Assembly (NCBI RefSeq): GCF_023555375.1
Contig: NZ_JAJSEE010000001.1
Location: forward strand, 523,973-587,972
Source: Guyparkeria hydrothermalis
GTDB lineage: Bacteria; Pseudomonadota; Gammaproteobacteria; Halothiobacillales; Halothiobacillaceae
Length of the DNA stretch: 64,000 nucleotides
Reading direction: 5' to 3'
Position numbers and translations under genes: made by a program. Positions 38,513 to 46,615 of this stretch are shown one piece after another (the stretch's first letter is position 1; each line of letters starts with the position of its first letter). The notes below the pieces were generated by a model that was not told where the DNA came from, did not search any database, and saw nothing but the letters and a program-made list of their open reading frames with translations.

Positions 38513-40026
38513 GCCGCCACCTCCCGGGCCTGCTCGCGCACCACCAGCCGGTCGTCGAACGGCCGAACCTCGTCGCCGATCTCCTGTCCGGTCTCGTGCC
38601 CCTTGCCGGCCACCAACAGGCAGTCGCCGGGGGCACCGTCGGCAAGCCGGCGGATACCGGCGGCAATGGCCTCGCGGCGATCCACCACCCGTTCGACCGC
38701 CTCGGGGGCGCGCATACCGGCGACGATCGCCTCGATGATCGCCTCGGGCGATTCGCTGCGCGGGTTGTCGCTGGTCACGATCACCCAGTCGGCCAGCCGT
38801 TCGGCCACCTCGCCCATCAGCGGGCGTTTGCCGGCATCCCGGTCGCCGCCGCAGCCGAACACCACGCCCAGCCGGGCGCCTTTCGGCAACCCGTCGCGCA
38901 GGCTGGCGAGCACGGTTTCCAGGGCATCGCTGGTGTGGGCGTAGTCGACCACGGCAGTCATGCCGCAGCCGACCGTGAAGGTCTCCATGCGCCCGGGCGG
39001 GGTCTTGAGTCGACCGACACGCCGCGCGAGGGCGTCCAGGGTCTCGCCCACCACCAGCCGGGCGGCCAGGGCCGCCAGCAGGTTCTCGGCGTTGAAGCGT
39101 CCGGCCATCGCGGCCTCGAGTTCGGCTCGCTCGCCCGGGCCGCTCACCGACAGGCGCATCCGGCCGGCCTCCGGCGCCTCGAGTCGACCGTTCAGGCAAG
39201 GCTGGCAGTCCGCCAGCGCGGCCGATGCGCCCAGCGAGAAGCAAAGCGTCCGGGGGGCATCCTCCTGGGCGGCGAGGGTCTCGAGCATCCGACGGGTTGC
39301 CGACTGGTCCGCGTTGAGCACGGCCTGGCGCACACTCGGCAGGGCGAACAGACGGGCCTTGGCACCCAGATAGGCCTCGATGTCGCCGTGGTAATCGAAG
39401 TGGTCGCGACCGAGGTTGGTGAACACCGCGGTGCGAATCGGCAGGCCCTCGACCCGTCCCTGGGTCAGGGCATGCGAGGAGACCTCCATGACGATCTCTC
39501 GCGCGCCCTCGCGGACCAGCTCGCCGATCAGACGCCAGTTCTCGATCAGCCCGGGGGTGGTGTTGGTGGTCGACTGGTACTCGACCCGCGGTGACCACAG
39601 CCCCCAGCCCAGCGTGCCGATCACGCCCACCGGTTCGCCGTCGAGGCCGATCAGCCCGGCGATCAGGTGAGTGACGGTGGTCTTGCCGTTGGTCCCGGTC
39701 ACGGCGGTAATCGAGACCGCCTCGTGCCCCCAACCGTTGGCCTGGATGATCAGATCGGCGATCGCCTCCTCGGGGCGGTCGAGCAGCATCACGCCCTCGG
39801 CCGGGGACAGACCGGCACCGATCACGCCGGCGGCCCCGCGCGCCAGGGCGTCCGCCACGAAGCGGTCGGCGTCATGCGACTGGGTTTCGCGGGCATAGAA
39901 CAGCGTGCCGGCGTCCAGGTCGCGGCTGTCGTCGCTGATCGCCCGGACCTGTCGGTCCGGGGCGCCGGCATGCCGAAGCGCGGCGATTTCTCTCAGGCCG
40001 ATCTCGGGAAAGGTCACGCGCGCCAT
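38509..40026 (-). CDS. murE: UDP-MurNAc-tripeptide synthetase MurE (meso-diaminopimelate type)
   Basis: MurE adds the third residue of the stem peptide. The 505-residue enzyme has the P-loop AVTGTNGKTTVTHL at 108-121, EYQSTTNTTPG with MEVSSHAL, and VDYAHTSDAL. The DNPR motif (TSDNPRSESP) in the C-terminal domain indicates meso-diaminopimelate as substrate, as in Gram-negative bacteria. One nt separates it from the ftsI stop. Confidence 0.97.
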   Translation of the reverse strand: MARVTFPEIGLREIAALRHAGAPDRQVRAISDDSRDLDAGTLFYARETQSHDADRFVADALARGAAGVIGAGLSPAEGVMLLDRPEEAIADLIIQANGWGHEAVSITAVTGTNGKTTVTHLIAGLIGLDGEPVGVIGTLGWGLWSPRVEYQSTTNTTPGLIENWRLIGELVREGAREIVMEVSSHALTQGRVEGLPIRTAVFTNLGRDHFDYHGDIEAYLGAKARLFALPSVRQAVLNADQSATRRMLETLAAQEDAPRTLCFSLGASAALADCQPCLNGRLEAPEAGRMRLSVSGPGERAELEAAMAGRFNAENLLAALAARLVVGETLDALARRVGRLKTPPGRMETFTVGCGMTAVVDYAHTSDALETVLASLRDGLPKGARLGVVFGCGGDRDAGKRPLMGEVAERLADWVIVTSDNPRSESPEAIIEAIVAGMRAPEAVERVVDRREAIAAGIRRLADGAPGDCLLVAGKGHETGQEIGDEVRPFDDRLVVREQAREVAA

Positions 40027-40027
40027 G

Positions 40028-41809
40028 TCAGCCGGCCTCCCTGGATCGAGTGGACTCGGCCACTGCCGGGGCCACCGCCGGCGGCCGGTCGCCGGCGATC
40101 TGCCCGGCGGGCAGTTCCGGCAGGTTGTCCGGTCGGATGTTGAGCATCCGCAATGCCCCGCTCATCACCCGTTGGAAGACGGGCGCGGCGACGTCGCCGG
40201 CGTAGACCTTGCCGGCATTGGGGCGATGCAGGACGACGACCAGCGCCAGGCGCGGATCGCTTGCCGGGGCGACGCCGGCGAACACGGTGTTGTAATCGGT
40301 GCGCGAGTAGCCGCCCTTGCCGAGGCGCCGCACGGTGCCCGTCTTGCCGGCGACCTGGAAGCCGGTCACGGACGCCTTGGGCGCGGTGCCGGTCGGCGAA
40401 ACCACCGAACGCAACATGCCGACCACGCGATCGGCCACCTCGGGCTCGAATACCGCGCGGGTATCGGGGGGACCGTCCTGGCGCAACAGGCTGGGAGCGA
40501 CGTATTGCCCGCCGTTGGCCAGTGCCACGTAGGCGGTCGCCAGCTGCAGCGGCGTGACCGCCAGCCCGTAGCCGTAGCTATGCGCGGCGGTATCCGCCAC
40601 GCGCCAGTCGCGCCACAGGCTCAAGGAACCGGAGGCCTCGCCGGGGAAGCCCACCCCGGTCACCTGGCCGAAGCCCAGCCCCCGGTAGGTGTTCCAGATG
40701 ACCTGGGCGCCGAGATCCTCGGCCAGCATGCTGGCGCCGACGTTGCTGGACTTCTCCAGCAGGCCGGTCATGTCCAGCGTGCCGTAATTGCGGTGGTCAT
40801 GAATGGTGAAGCCGCCCACGCGGCGGTAGCCGGGGGCGGTGTCGAGGGTGTCGGAGGGTTTCCATCGGCCGCTGGCCAGCGCGGTGGCCACGGTGAAGGG
40901 CTTGACCGCCGATCCGGGCTCGAACTGGTCGACCACGGCGTGGTTGCGGGTGACGCTGGGATCGATGGAGGCGCGGTTGTTCGGGTTGAACGATGGCGCG
41001 CTGGCCATGGCGAGCACCTCGCCGGTCGCGACGTTCATCAGCGTCGCCGACCCGGCCAGGGCGTCGTGTTCCTCGACCGCGCGCGCGAGTTCCCGGTAGG
41101 CGAGGTACTGCAGGCGGCGGTCGATCGACAGCGCCAGGTCCTGTCCCGGCCGGGCGGACTGGATGACACCGAGGTCGGCGATCTCGCGGCCATCTCCGTC
41201 CTTGAGGATGCGGCGCTTGCCCGGGGTGCCGGCCAGCAGTTCATCGAAACTCAGCTCGATGCCGGCCAGGCCCTCGTCGTCGATATTGGCAAAGCCCAGC
41301 AGCGGCGCGGTGACGTCGGCGGTCGGATAGAAGCGCTTGTATTCACGCTTGAGGCCCACGCCCGGCAGCTTGGCCGCGCGCACCGCCTCGGCAAGGCTCG
41401 GGCGGACCTGGCGCGCGACGTAAAGGAAACGGCGCGAGCCGTATTCGCGCACCCGCCGCTGCAGCTCGGCGGCCGGTTGATCGAGGATGGTCGCCAGTCG
41501 ATTGACGGCATCCGGATGGGCGCCGATCACCTTCGGGTCGATCCAGATCGCGTGCATAGCCACGCTGATCGCCAGCGGCTCGCCGTGACGATCGGTGATC
41601 ATGCCGCGATGCGCGGCGATCGTCTGGACGCGCTGATGACGATCGCCACCCTGCTCGGCGTAGAAATCCCGCTCGGTGACCTGCAACTGCACCGCCCGCC
41701 CGAGCAGCACCACGGCCGCGGCCGCGAACACCATCAGCACGACGCCCGCGCGCCAGCGTACGCCCAGCCAGGAGGCCCAGCGGGTGATGAATGCCCAGGC
41801 CGCCCTCAT
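40028..41809 (-). CDS. ftsI: Septal transpeptidase FtsI (PBP3)
   Basis: FtsI cross-links septal peptidoglycan in complex with FtsW. The 593-residue class B PBP has a single N-terminal membrane helix (about 22-38), a dimerisation/pedestal domain starting RGMITDRHGEPLA, and the three active-site motifs S-A-V-K (Ser300-Lys303), S-S-N (354-356) and K-T-G-T (489-492). The C-terminal 40 residues are Ala/Pro rich. It overlaps ftsL by 4 nt. Confidence 0.97.
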   Translation of the reverse strand: MRAAWAFITRWASWLGVRWRAGVVLMVFAAAAVVLLGRAVQLQVTERDFYAEQGGDRHQRVQTIAAHRGMITDRHGEPLAISVAMHAIWIDPKVIGAHPDAVNRLATILDQPAAELQRRVREYGSRRFLYVARQVRPSLAEAVRAAKLPGVGLKREYKRFYPTADVTAPLLGFANIDDEGLAGIELSFDELLAGTPGKRRILKDGDGREIADLGVIQSARPGQDLALSIDRRLQYLAYRELARAVEEHDALAGSATLMNVATGEVLAMASAPSFNPNNRASIDPSVTRNHAVVDQFEPGSAVKPFTVATALASGRWKPSDTLDTAPGYRRVGGFTIHDHRNYGTLDMTGLLEKSSNVGASMLAEDLGAQVIWNTYRGLGFGQVTGVGFPGEASGSLSLWRDWRVADTAAHSYGYGLAVTPLQLATAYVALANGGQYVAPSLLRQDGPPDTRAVFEPEVADRVVGMLRSVVSPTGTAPKASVTGFQVAGKTGTVRRLGKGGYSRTDYNTVFAGVAPASDPRLALVVVLHRPNAGKVYAGDVAAPVFQRVMSGALRMLNIRPDNLPELPAGQIAGDRPPAVAPAVAESTRSREAG

Positions 41810-42066
41810 CGGAACACCACCGTGATCTGGTCTTCGGCCGGCGGCAGCATGCCGAGCTCCTCGGTCGCGATCCGCTCGATCCGACCCTGCGCGGTCAGCG
41901 TGCCCTCCTCGAGCTGCAATTCGGCGTAGGTGCCCTCGAGACGCTCAATGCCGTCACGGGCCACGGCAAGCTCCTGGGTCAGCCGGCGATCCTCGGCCAC
42001 CAGCATCACCACCGCGAGCGCGCTCGCGACCACCAGCATCAGCAGAAGAAAGTTGACCGCCCTCAT
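41806..42066 (-). CDS. ftsL: Cell division protein FtsL
   Basis: FtsL forms a coiled coil with FtsB and activates FtsWI. The 86-residue product has one N-terminal membrane helix (about residues 4-22) followed by a leucine-zipper-like coiled coil and a short conserved C-terminal segment (GRIERIATEELGM), as expected of the family. It overlaps both rsmH and ftsI by ATGA. Confidence 0.9.
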   Translation of the reverse strand: MRAVNFLLLMLVVASALAVVMLVAEDRRLTQELAVARDGIERLEGTYAELQLEEGTLTAQGRIERIATEELGMLPPAEDQITVVFR

Positions 42067-42986
42067 GCCGCACGCTCCGCGACCCGCATGATCGCGCTGC
42101 GCGCCCGCGGGTTCCTGGCGGTTTCCTCGCGGCCGGCGCGGATGGCCTTGCCGATCTTCTTCAACGCCACCGCGCCGACCGGGTTGCCGAAGAAGTCCTT
42201 GCCGGCGGTGCTGTGATCGCGGATGAACCGCTTGACGATCCGATCCTCCAGCGAATGGAAGCTGATCACGACCAGGCGACCACCCGGCGCCAGATGCTCG
42301 AGCGCCTGCTCCAGTGCCTGGGTGATCTCGTCGAGTTCCTTGTTGATATAGAGCCGGATGGCCTGGAAGGTGCGAGTGGCCGGATGCTTGTTGGGATCGC
42401 GCTTCGGAATGGCCGCGACGACACAGTCGACCAGTTCGTTCGTCCGGGTCAGCGGGGCCTGCTCGCGGCGGGCGACGATGCTCGCGGCAATCCGGCGGGC
42501 GAAACGCTCCTCGCCAAGCCGGAACAGCACGTCGCGGATCTCCTCTTCCTCGGCGACCGCCAGCCAGTCGGCCGCCGACGGCCCGTGACTCTGGTCCATC
42601 CGCATGTCCAATGGTCCATCGAAACGGAACGAGAAACCCCGCTCGGCCTGGTCGAGCTGCGGCGAGGAGACGCCCAGGTCGAACATCACCCCGTTTACCG
42701 GCTCGTCGATTCCGTGCGCGGCCAGGGCCTCGCCCCAGCCCGAGAAGGCCGACCGGATGAACGAAAAGCGCGGGTCCTCGTCGGCCAGCCGGCTGGCGTG
42801 CTCGGCCGCCTCGGCATCGCGATCGAAGCCCACCAGGCGCCCCTGGGCCGACAGCTTGGCCAGGATCGCCCGGCTATGGCCGCCGCGACCGAAGGTGCCG
42901 TCCACGTAGGTGCCCGCCGGGTCGGTGACCAGGCAGTCGACCGCCTCGTCGCGCAGCACGGTGTCGTGGCTGGCATCGACCGTCAT
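42063..42986 (-). CDS. rsmH: 16S rRNA m4C1402 methyltransferase RsmH
   Basis: RsmH (MraW) methylates C1402 in the ribosomal P site. The 307-residue product has the SAM site YVDGTFGRGGHSRAIL, VNGVMFDLGVSSPQLD, and the conserved FHSLEDRIVKRFIR. The ATG at 42986 overlaps the mraZ stop by 4 nt; a longer in-frame reading upstream runs through mraZ and is rejected. Confidence 0.97.
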   Translation of the reverse strand: MTVDASHDTVLRDEAVDCLVTDPAGTYVDGTFGRGGHSRAILAKLSAQGRLVGFDRDAEAAEHASRLADEDPRFSFIRSAFSGWGEALAAHGIDEPVNGVMFDLGVSSPQLDQAERGFSFRFDGPLDMRMDQSHGPSAADWLAVAEEEEIRDVLFRLGEERFARRIAASIVARREQAPLTRTNELVDCVVAAIPKRDPNKHPATRTFQAIRLYINKELDEITQALEQALEHLAPGGRLVVISFHSLEDRIVKRFIRDHSTAGKDFFGNPVGAVALKKIGKAIRAGREETARNPRARSAIMRVAERAA

Positions 42987-43435
42987 AGCGACAGGGTCTC
43001 CAGGGCCGTGGGCAATTGGTCGTCCTCGTCCGACTGATCGAGGAATTCTTCGGTCATCTGACTCCACAGCGGCTGCGACCAGAGCTCGAGCTTCTTGCCC
43101 TGCCCGACCAGCACGGCCGGCTTTTCCAGCTTCGCGTGGGCGCGCAGCGCGGGAGGGATGACGATGCGACCGGCGGAGTCGAATTCCACCTGGGTGGCAT
43201 GACCGATCAGCATGCGCTTGATGCGATTGGCGGTCTTGTTGAACGACGGCAGGGCGTCGATCTGCTTTTCGATCTCGAGCCAGGTCGCCAGCGGGTAGAT
43301 AAGGAGGCAGTGCTCCTGGGTATCGATGGTGAGGATCAGTTGGTTGTCATCCTGGGCAAACGCCTCCCGGTGACGCGTGGGCATGGCCAGACGTCCTTTG
43401 GCGTCGAGATTCAGGTTGGTGATGCCCCGGAACAC
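42983..43435 (-). CDS. mraZ: Transcriptional regulator MraZ
   Basis: MraZ is a ring-forming DNA-binding protein that represses its own dcw-cluster promoter. The 150-residue product has two tandem SpoVT-AbrB-like domains, the first with LDAKGRLAMPTRHRE and the second with FDSAGRIVIPPALRAHA. The start is a GTG at 43435 (MFRGITNLNLD). The MraZ box nearest the start supplies the GGGA that must act as ribosome binding site, so box and translation start nearly coincide. Confidence 0.96.
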   Translation of the reverse strand: MFRGITNLNLDAKGRLAMPTRHREAFAQDDNQLILTIDTQEHCLLIYPLATWLEIEKQIDALPSFNKTANRIKRMLIGHATQVEFDSAGRIVIPPALRAHAKLEKPAVLVGQGKKLELWSQPLWSQMTEEFLDQSDEDDQLPTALETLSL

Positions 43436-43439
43436 TTTT

Positions 43440-43454
43440 TCCCACTTTTTCCCA
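43440..43454 (-). promoter_or_regulatory. MraZ box: two TGGGA repeats, 10-nt period
   Basis: On the minus strand TGGGA-AAAAG-TGGGA lies between the predicted transcription start and the mraZ GTG; a degenerate third unit follows. MraZ of E. coli is known to bind TGGGN repeats separated by 5 nt in this position, so autoregulation of the whole cluster is likely. Confidence 0.8.
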
Positions 43455-43473
43455 CTTTTCTACACCTGCGCGC

Positions 43474-43502
43474 ACTATAGCCCCACCCAACAGGGCGATC
43501 AA
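43474..43502 (-). promoter_or_regulatory. Promoter of the mraZ-ftsZ division cluster
   Basis: TTGATC (-35) and TATAGT (-10) are separated by 17 nt on the minus strand. The expected start near 43467 gives a leader of about 32 nt that contains the MraZ box. Confidence 0.7.
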
Positions 43503-43788
43503 GCAAATGGCGGGATTTTTCTTTTGACCACAAGGAGTTAGCCGACAAAGAAACAGAAAACGGGACCCTGTTTTCAGATAAAAACAGAGGGTTACCACGC
43601 ATAGATAACAAAGCGCACGAGGATGCGCGGGGCCGCATTCGGGCCGCACGGGAATGCCGGTGGGGGAAAGTGGGAGAAAAATCGGGCACGGAAGGACGTC
43701 GGGGGGCGAGCGTTCCTGCCGTGACGCCTGGGCGGCGATCCGCCGCGTCGGCCGACGGAAACGGATCGTTCCGCCGGCAGCACGAAAT
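43503..43788. other. rnpB-mraZ spacer: hairpin and second MraZ-box-like sequence
   Basis: This 286-nt gap has no convincing gene. It contains an imperfect hairpin at 43565-43592 (ACCCTGTTTT against AAAACAG..GGGT, 2-nt bulge) and, at 43661-43675 on the plus strand, TGGGG-GAAAG-TGGGA, which has the same 10-nt period as the MraZ box. No clean U-run terminator is seen after rnpB. Confidence 0.6.
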
Positions 43789-43789
43789 G

Positions 43790-44148
<359 letters not shown>

Positions 44149-44154
44149 CGGCGG

Positions 44155-44182
44155 AGTATAAAGAAACCGCAGGCGGTGTCGA
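44155..44182 (-). promoter_or_regulatory. Promoter of rnpB
   Basis: TCGACA and TATACT (each five of six consensus bases) are separated by 16 nt on the minus strand; the predicted start falls at the 5' end of the P1 helix. Confidence 0.7.
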
Positions 44183-44277
44183 GGCGAGCGTGATTTGAAG
44201 CCCGTCATCCGCGGGGGACTCGGGTAGACTTCGAACGCCTCACTCGTTCCAATCACACTCTTGCCTCGAGCCCGACC

Positions 44278-45450
44278 ATGCCCGAATCGCTCCCCGCTCC
44301 CCTCGACACCCTGCGCAGCCAGATGACCGATCCCGCCGCCAGCGCCGTGGACTGCGACCAAGCCGCCGGCGTGATCGACTGGTTCTACGACCAGGCCTGG
44401 CAGGCCGACCGCCTCGAACGCGAGCAAATGCCCTGGCTGCTCGACTGGATGCGCCGCTGCCACGACCCGCGCCGCTTCGAGATCGGCGACGGTCTTGCCG
44501 TGACGTTGATCGGCGAAGGGCGGCTCGAGGAGGCCGCCGCGCTCGCCCAGAGCCTGCTGGCCGAGGCCTGGGACCCGGGACTGACCCATACCCTGGCGCT
44601 GGCCCTGGCCGCGCGGGGCGAGGTAGCCGAGGCGATCGACCGCCTGAGCGAGCTCGTCAATCACCCCGAGTTTGCCGCGCTGCCGCCCGAGATCGCCACC
44701 CAGGTGCACCTGGATCTGGCCACGCTTCTGCGCCGTCAGGGCAGCCTGTTCAAGGCCGTTCGACCCCTGACTGACGCGGTGGAAACCGCCGCGCGCTGCG
44801 ACGAGCCGGCCTGGCTCGAGCAGGCGGCCGAGATGCTGATCGAGCAATTGGTCGAACAGGGCGGTGCCGAGGAGGCGGTCGAGATCCTCTGCCCCCATCT
44901 GGACGACAACCGCCTCGGGTTGTGGCGGCGGGTGCTCGACGGGCTCGGCGGCCACCTGGACCCCGCGATGCGCGAGCGTGGCCTGGCCCTGATGGTCGAG
45001 GCAGGCGACTATCGCACCGTGCTCAACCGACTCGTCGACCAGGTCGGCGATGACCCGCAACGCCTACGACTCGCGTTCACCGCCGCGCTGGCATTGCGAG
45101 CACCCGCCGAGGTGACCTGCCCGCTGGCCGCCCGACTGCTGGCCAGCGACGCCGCCCGCCAGGAGGAAGGCGCGCCGCTGATCGCCGCCGCGTCGGTGGC
45201 CGTCGCCGAAACCCAGGAAGAAAAAAGCCACTCGCAGGCCAAGTGGCACCGGGATGGCGTGGTGCAGTTAATCAGTGTGGCAAAGCACCACGGCATCCTG
45301 GAAGGGGAAATCCGCGAATGGGCGGAAAAGGAAGGGCTTTATCACGAACACGGCGTGATCGACCGCGCCGCGCGACACTGCCTGGAGAAAATCGACAAGC
45401 CACCCGAATGGCTCGTCAAACATCTTGGGCAGGAAGGCCGAGGCAATTAA
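44278..45450 (+). CDS. Hypothetical helical-repeat (TPR-like) protein, 390 residues
   Basis: I do not recognise this protein as a named family. It is cytoplasmic (no signal peptide or membrane helix), Ala/Leu/Glu rich and predicted almost entirely helical. Residues about 75-270 have the spacing of degenerate TPR-like helix pairs (for example GLAVTLIGEGRLEEAAALAQ, LALALAARGEVAEAIDRL). The last 75 residues, from EEKSHSQAKWHRDGV, are less repetitive, more basic and His/Trp containing, and may be a separate domain. It is divergent from rnpB. Its stop codon TAA is part of the TTAA flanking the palindromic element. The ATG has only a weak ribosome binding site. Confidence 0.75.
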   Translation: MPESLPAPLDTLRSQMTDPAASAVDCDQAAGVIDWFYDQAWQADRLEREQMPWLLDWMRRCHDPRRFEIGDGLAVTLIGEGRLEEAAALAQSLLAEAWDPGLTHTLALALAARGEVAEAIDRLSELVNHPEFAALPPEIATQVHLDLATLLRRQGSLFKAVRPLTDAVETAARCDEPAWLEQAAEMLIEQLVEQGGAEEAVEILCPHLDDNRLGLWRRVLDGLGGHLDPAMRERGLALMVEAGDYRTVLNRLVDQVGDDPQRLRLAFTAALALRAPAEVTCPLAARLLASDAARQEEGAPLIAAASVAVAETQEEKSHSQAKWHRDGVVQLISVAKHHGILEGEIREWAEKEGLYHEHGVIDRAARHCLEKIDKPPEWLVKHLGQEGRGN

Positions 45451-45722
45451 GGAAACTCTGCACGATTTTATGGCACCTCTGGCTCGCGGGTTTGTTCGCA
45501 ATCGAGGCGCCGAACCGAAGACGGGCTCATTGCCCGTCGAGGGACGGCAACGACGAGTGCGCGCAAACCCGCAAGCCCCATCCGGGCGGACCTCCAAGGG
45601 CCCCATCTGCGGCGTTGCAGCCCTAGTAAAGGGCCCACGGCCCTTCACGGCGGACTGCGCCTTGCATCTGGGCCCTTGGAGGTCCCGCAGAGACGTCATC
45701 AAATCGTGCAGAGTTTCCTTAA
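45447..45722. mobile_element. 268-bp MITE-like palindromic element with TTAA flanks
   Basis: The element (45451-45718) has perfect 18-bp terminal inverted repeats GGAAACTCTGCACGATTT, flanked on both sides by TTAA (45447-45450 and 45719-45722), and no coding capacity. Inside are two further stem-loops: arms GCGGGTTTG/CAAACCCGC (45486-45494, 45564-45572) enclosing GACGGGC/GCCCGTC, and a 16-bp perfect repeat at 45588-45603 and 45670-45685 enclosing AAGGGCC/GGCCCTT. Terminal repeats plus target duplication point to a non-autonomous transposable element; a TTAA duplication fits the YTAR target of IS5-group elements, but that family link is inference. Removing it would join the upstream stop codon directly to the terminator at 45723. 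Confidence 0.75.
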
Positions 45723-45750
45723 AAAAAGGCCCTGCCGTTCGGCAGGGCCC
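45721..45750. terminator. Terminator after the H-NS-like gene
   Basis: GGCCCTGCCG, TT, CGGCAGGGCC form a 10-bp stem followed on the minus strand by seven T residues. It ends the minus-strand hns-like transcript. Before the element inserted it would also have lain right behind the plus-strand helical-repeat gene. Confidence 0.9.
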
Positions 45751-45792
45751 TCTCGATTCGTGCCATTCCGGTCATCGACCGGAATCGACAAC

Positions 45793-46116
45793 TCAGATGC
45801 GGAAGTCCTCGAGCTTCTTGCCCTTGTTGAGCTCGTCGACCAGCCAGTTGGGGCGCTTGCCGCGGCCGGACCAGGTCTGCGACGGGTTGGCCGGGTTCAT
45901 GTACTTGGCCGGCAGTTTCTTGCCCGCCTGCTTGCTGCCCTTTTCCAGGCCAAAGATATCGGCCACGGTGGTGTTGAGCTCGTTGGCCAGGGCCTCGGCC
46001 TCGCGGCGCAACTCCATCACGCGTTGCTTGCTGCGCTCGCGCAGGGCCTGCTCGGCGTCATTGACCAGTTTCTTGAGTTCGTCGGCCGACAGGTTCTTTA
46101 CGTCGAATTGGCTCAT
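45793..46116 (-). CDS. H-NS family nucleoid-associated protein
   Basis: H-NS-like proteins bind AT-rich DNA and silence it. The 107-residue product has an N-terminal coiled-coil oligomerisation domain (about residues 8-50), a flexible linker, and the C-terminal DNA-binding motif TWSGRGKRPNWL at 81-92, of the short W-G-R-G-R-P type found in Burkholderia, Xanthomonas and related bacteria. The start is the ATG at 46116; an in-frame extension to 46215 has no ribosome binding site and lies in the leader. It is monocistronic, between its own promoter and a strong terminator. Confidence 0.92.
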   Translation of the reverse strand: MSQFDVKNLSADELKKLVNDAEQALRERSKQRVMELRREAEALANELNTTVADIFGLEKGSKQAGKKLPAKYMNPANPSQTWSGRGKRPNWLVDELNKGKKLEDFRI

Positions 46117-46441
46117 CTGGATAACTACCCCCGAAAAATAATGGGCGAAAACGTAATGGGCGGAATGGGATTCAATCGAATCGACACTCTCGACGGAGAA
46201 AGCCGCGCTTTCCATGGCCCGGCCCGATACCCCGGAAATCTAGCCCATTAAATCAGACCGGTCAACGCCCCGGGAGATAAAACCCGTTGAATAGAAAGAT
46301 CACTCCCGAGCCCATTCGGCTCGTCAACGTTGATAACGCCCATGTTTCTTCGAACCCCACACACACGAAAACGCATCCCGAATTATTTCCAAACGGCAAC
46401 AACCACCACTCGAACGGGCAATGACCGCAGGGGCGCGAATC
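46117..46441. other. AT-richer upstream region of the hns-like gene with promoter
   Basis: This gap has no supported gene. A promoter TTGACC-17 nt-TAGATT lies on the minus strand at 46237-46265, giving a leader of about 115 nt for the hns-like gene. The stretch is clearly richer in A and T than its surroundings, which would suit autoregulation by H-NS. Confidence 0.6.
46237..46265 (-). promoter_or_regulatory. Promoter of the H-NS-like gene
   Basis: TTGACC (five of six) and TAGATT (four of six) are spaced 17 nt apart on the minus strand. Confidence 0.6.
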
Positions 46442-46468
46442 AAAAAAGGGGTCGCCTGGCGGCCCCTT
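46442..46468 (-). terminator. Terminator of the fliE-fliK operon
   Basis: AAGGGG and CCCCTT (with an inner GCC/GGC) form a stem followed by six T residues on the minus strand, about 150 nt after the fliK stop. It implies that the operon ends with fliK and that fliL onwards are elsewhere. The stretch between it and fliK shows nothing else. Confidence 0.8.
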
Positions 46469-46615
46469 GGAAAAAACCACCCCGCGCATGCCAACTCGGG
46501 TAAATCACCCCCCCAGCCAAGTCAACCCGAAGAAACCCGCCTGGCTCGGGACGGCGTGTATTGCACGCCGCCCCCATCACCGGACCATCTTCCGCTCGAG
46601 TCGCCCCGGGGCGCG

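Noticed and set aside
37058..39733. 891-codon reading that would extend murF upstream
   Set aside because: The extension is an out-of-frame reading of murE; the murF ATG at 38512 overlaps the murE stop by 4 nt.
43565..43592. rnpB terminator
   Set aside because: The hairpin has a bulge, lies about 200 nt past the RNA's 3' end and lacks a proper T run on the minus strand, so I describe it only as a hairpin.
45425..46141. 238-codon plus-strand frame from the palindromic element through the hns-like gene
   Set aside because: It crosses a terminator and runs antisense to a certain gene; it does not make the element a coding one.
46262..46489. 75-codon minus-strand frame upstream of the hns-like gene
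   Set aside because: It starts within the fliK terminator, has no ribosome binding site and covers the hns promoter.
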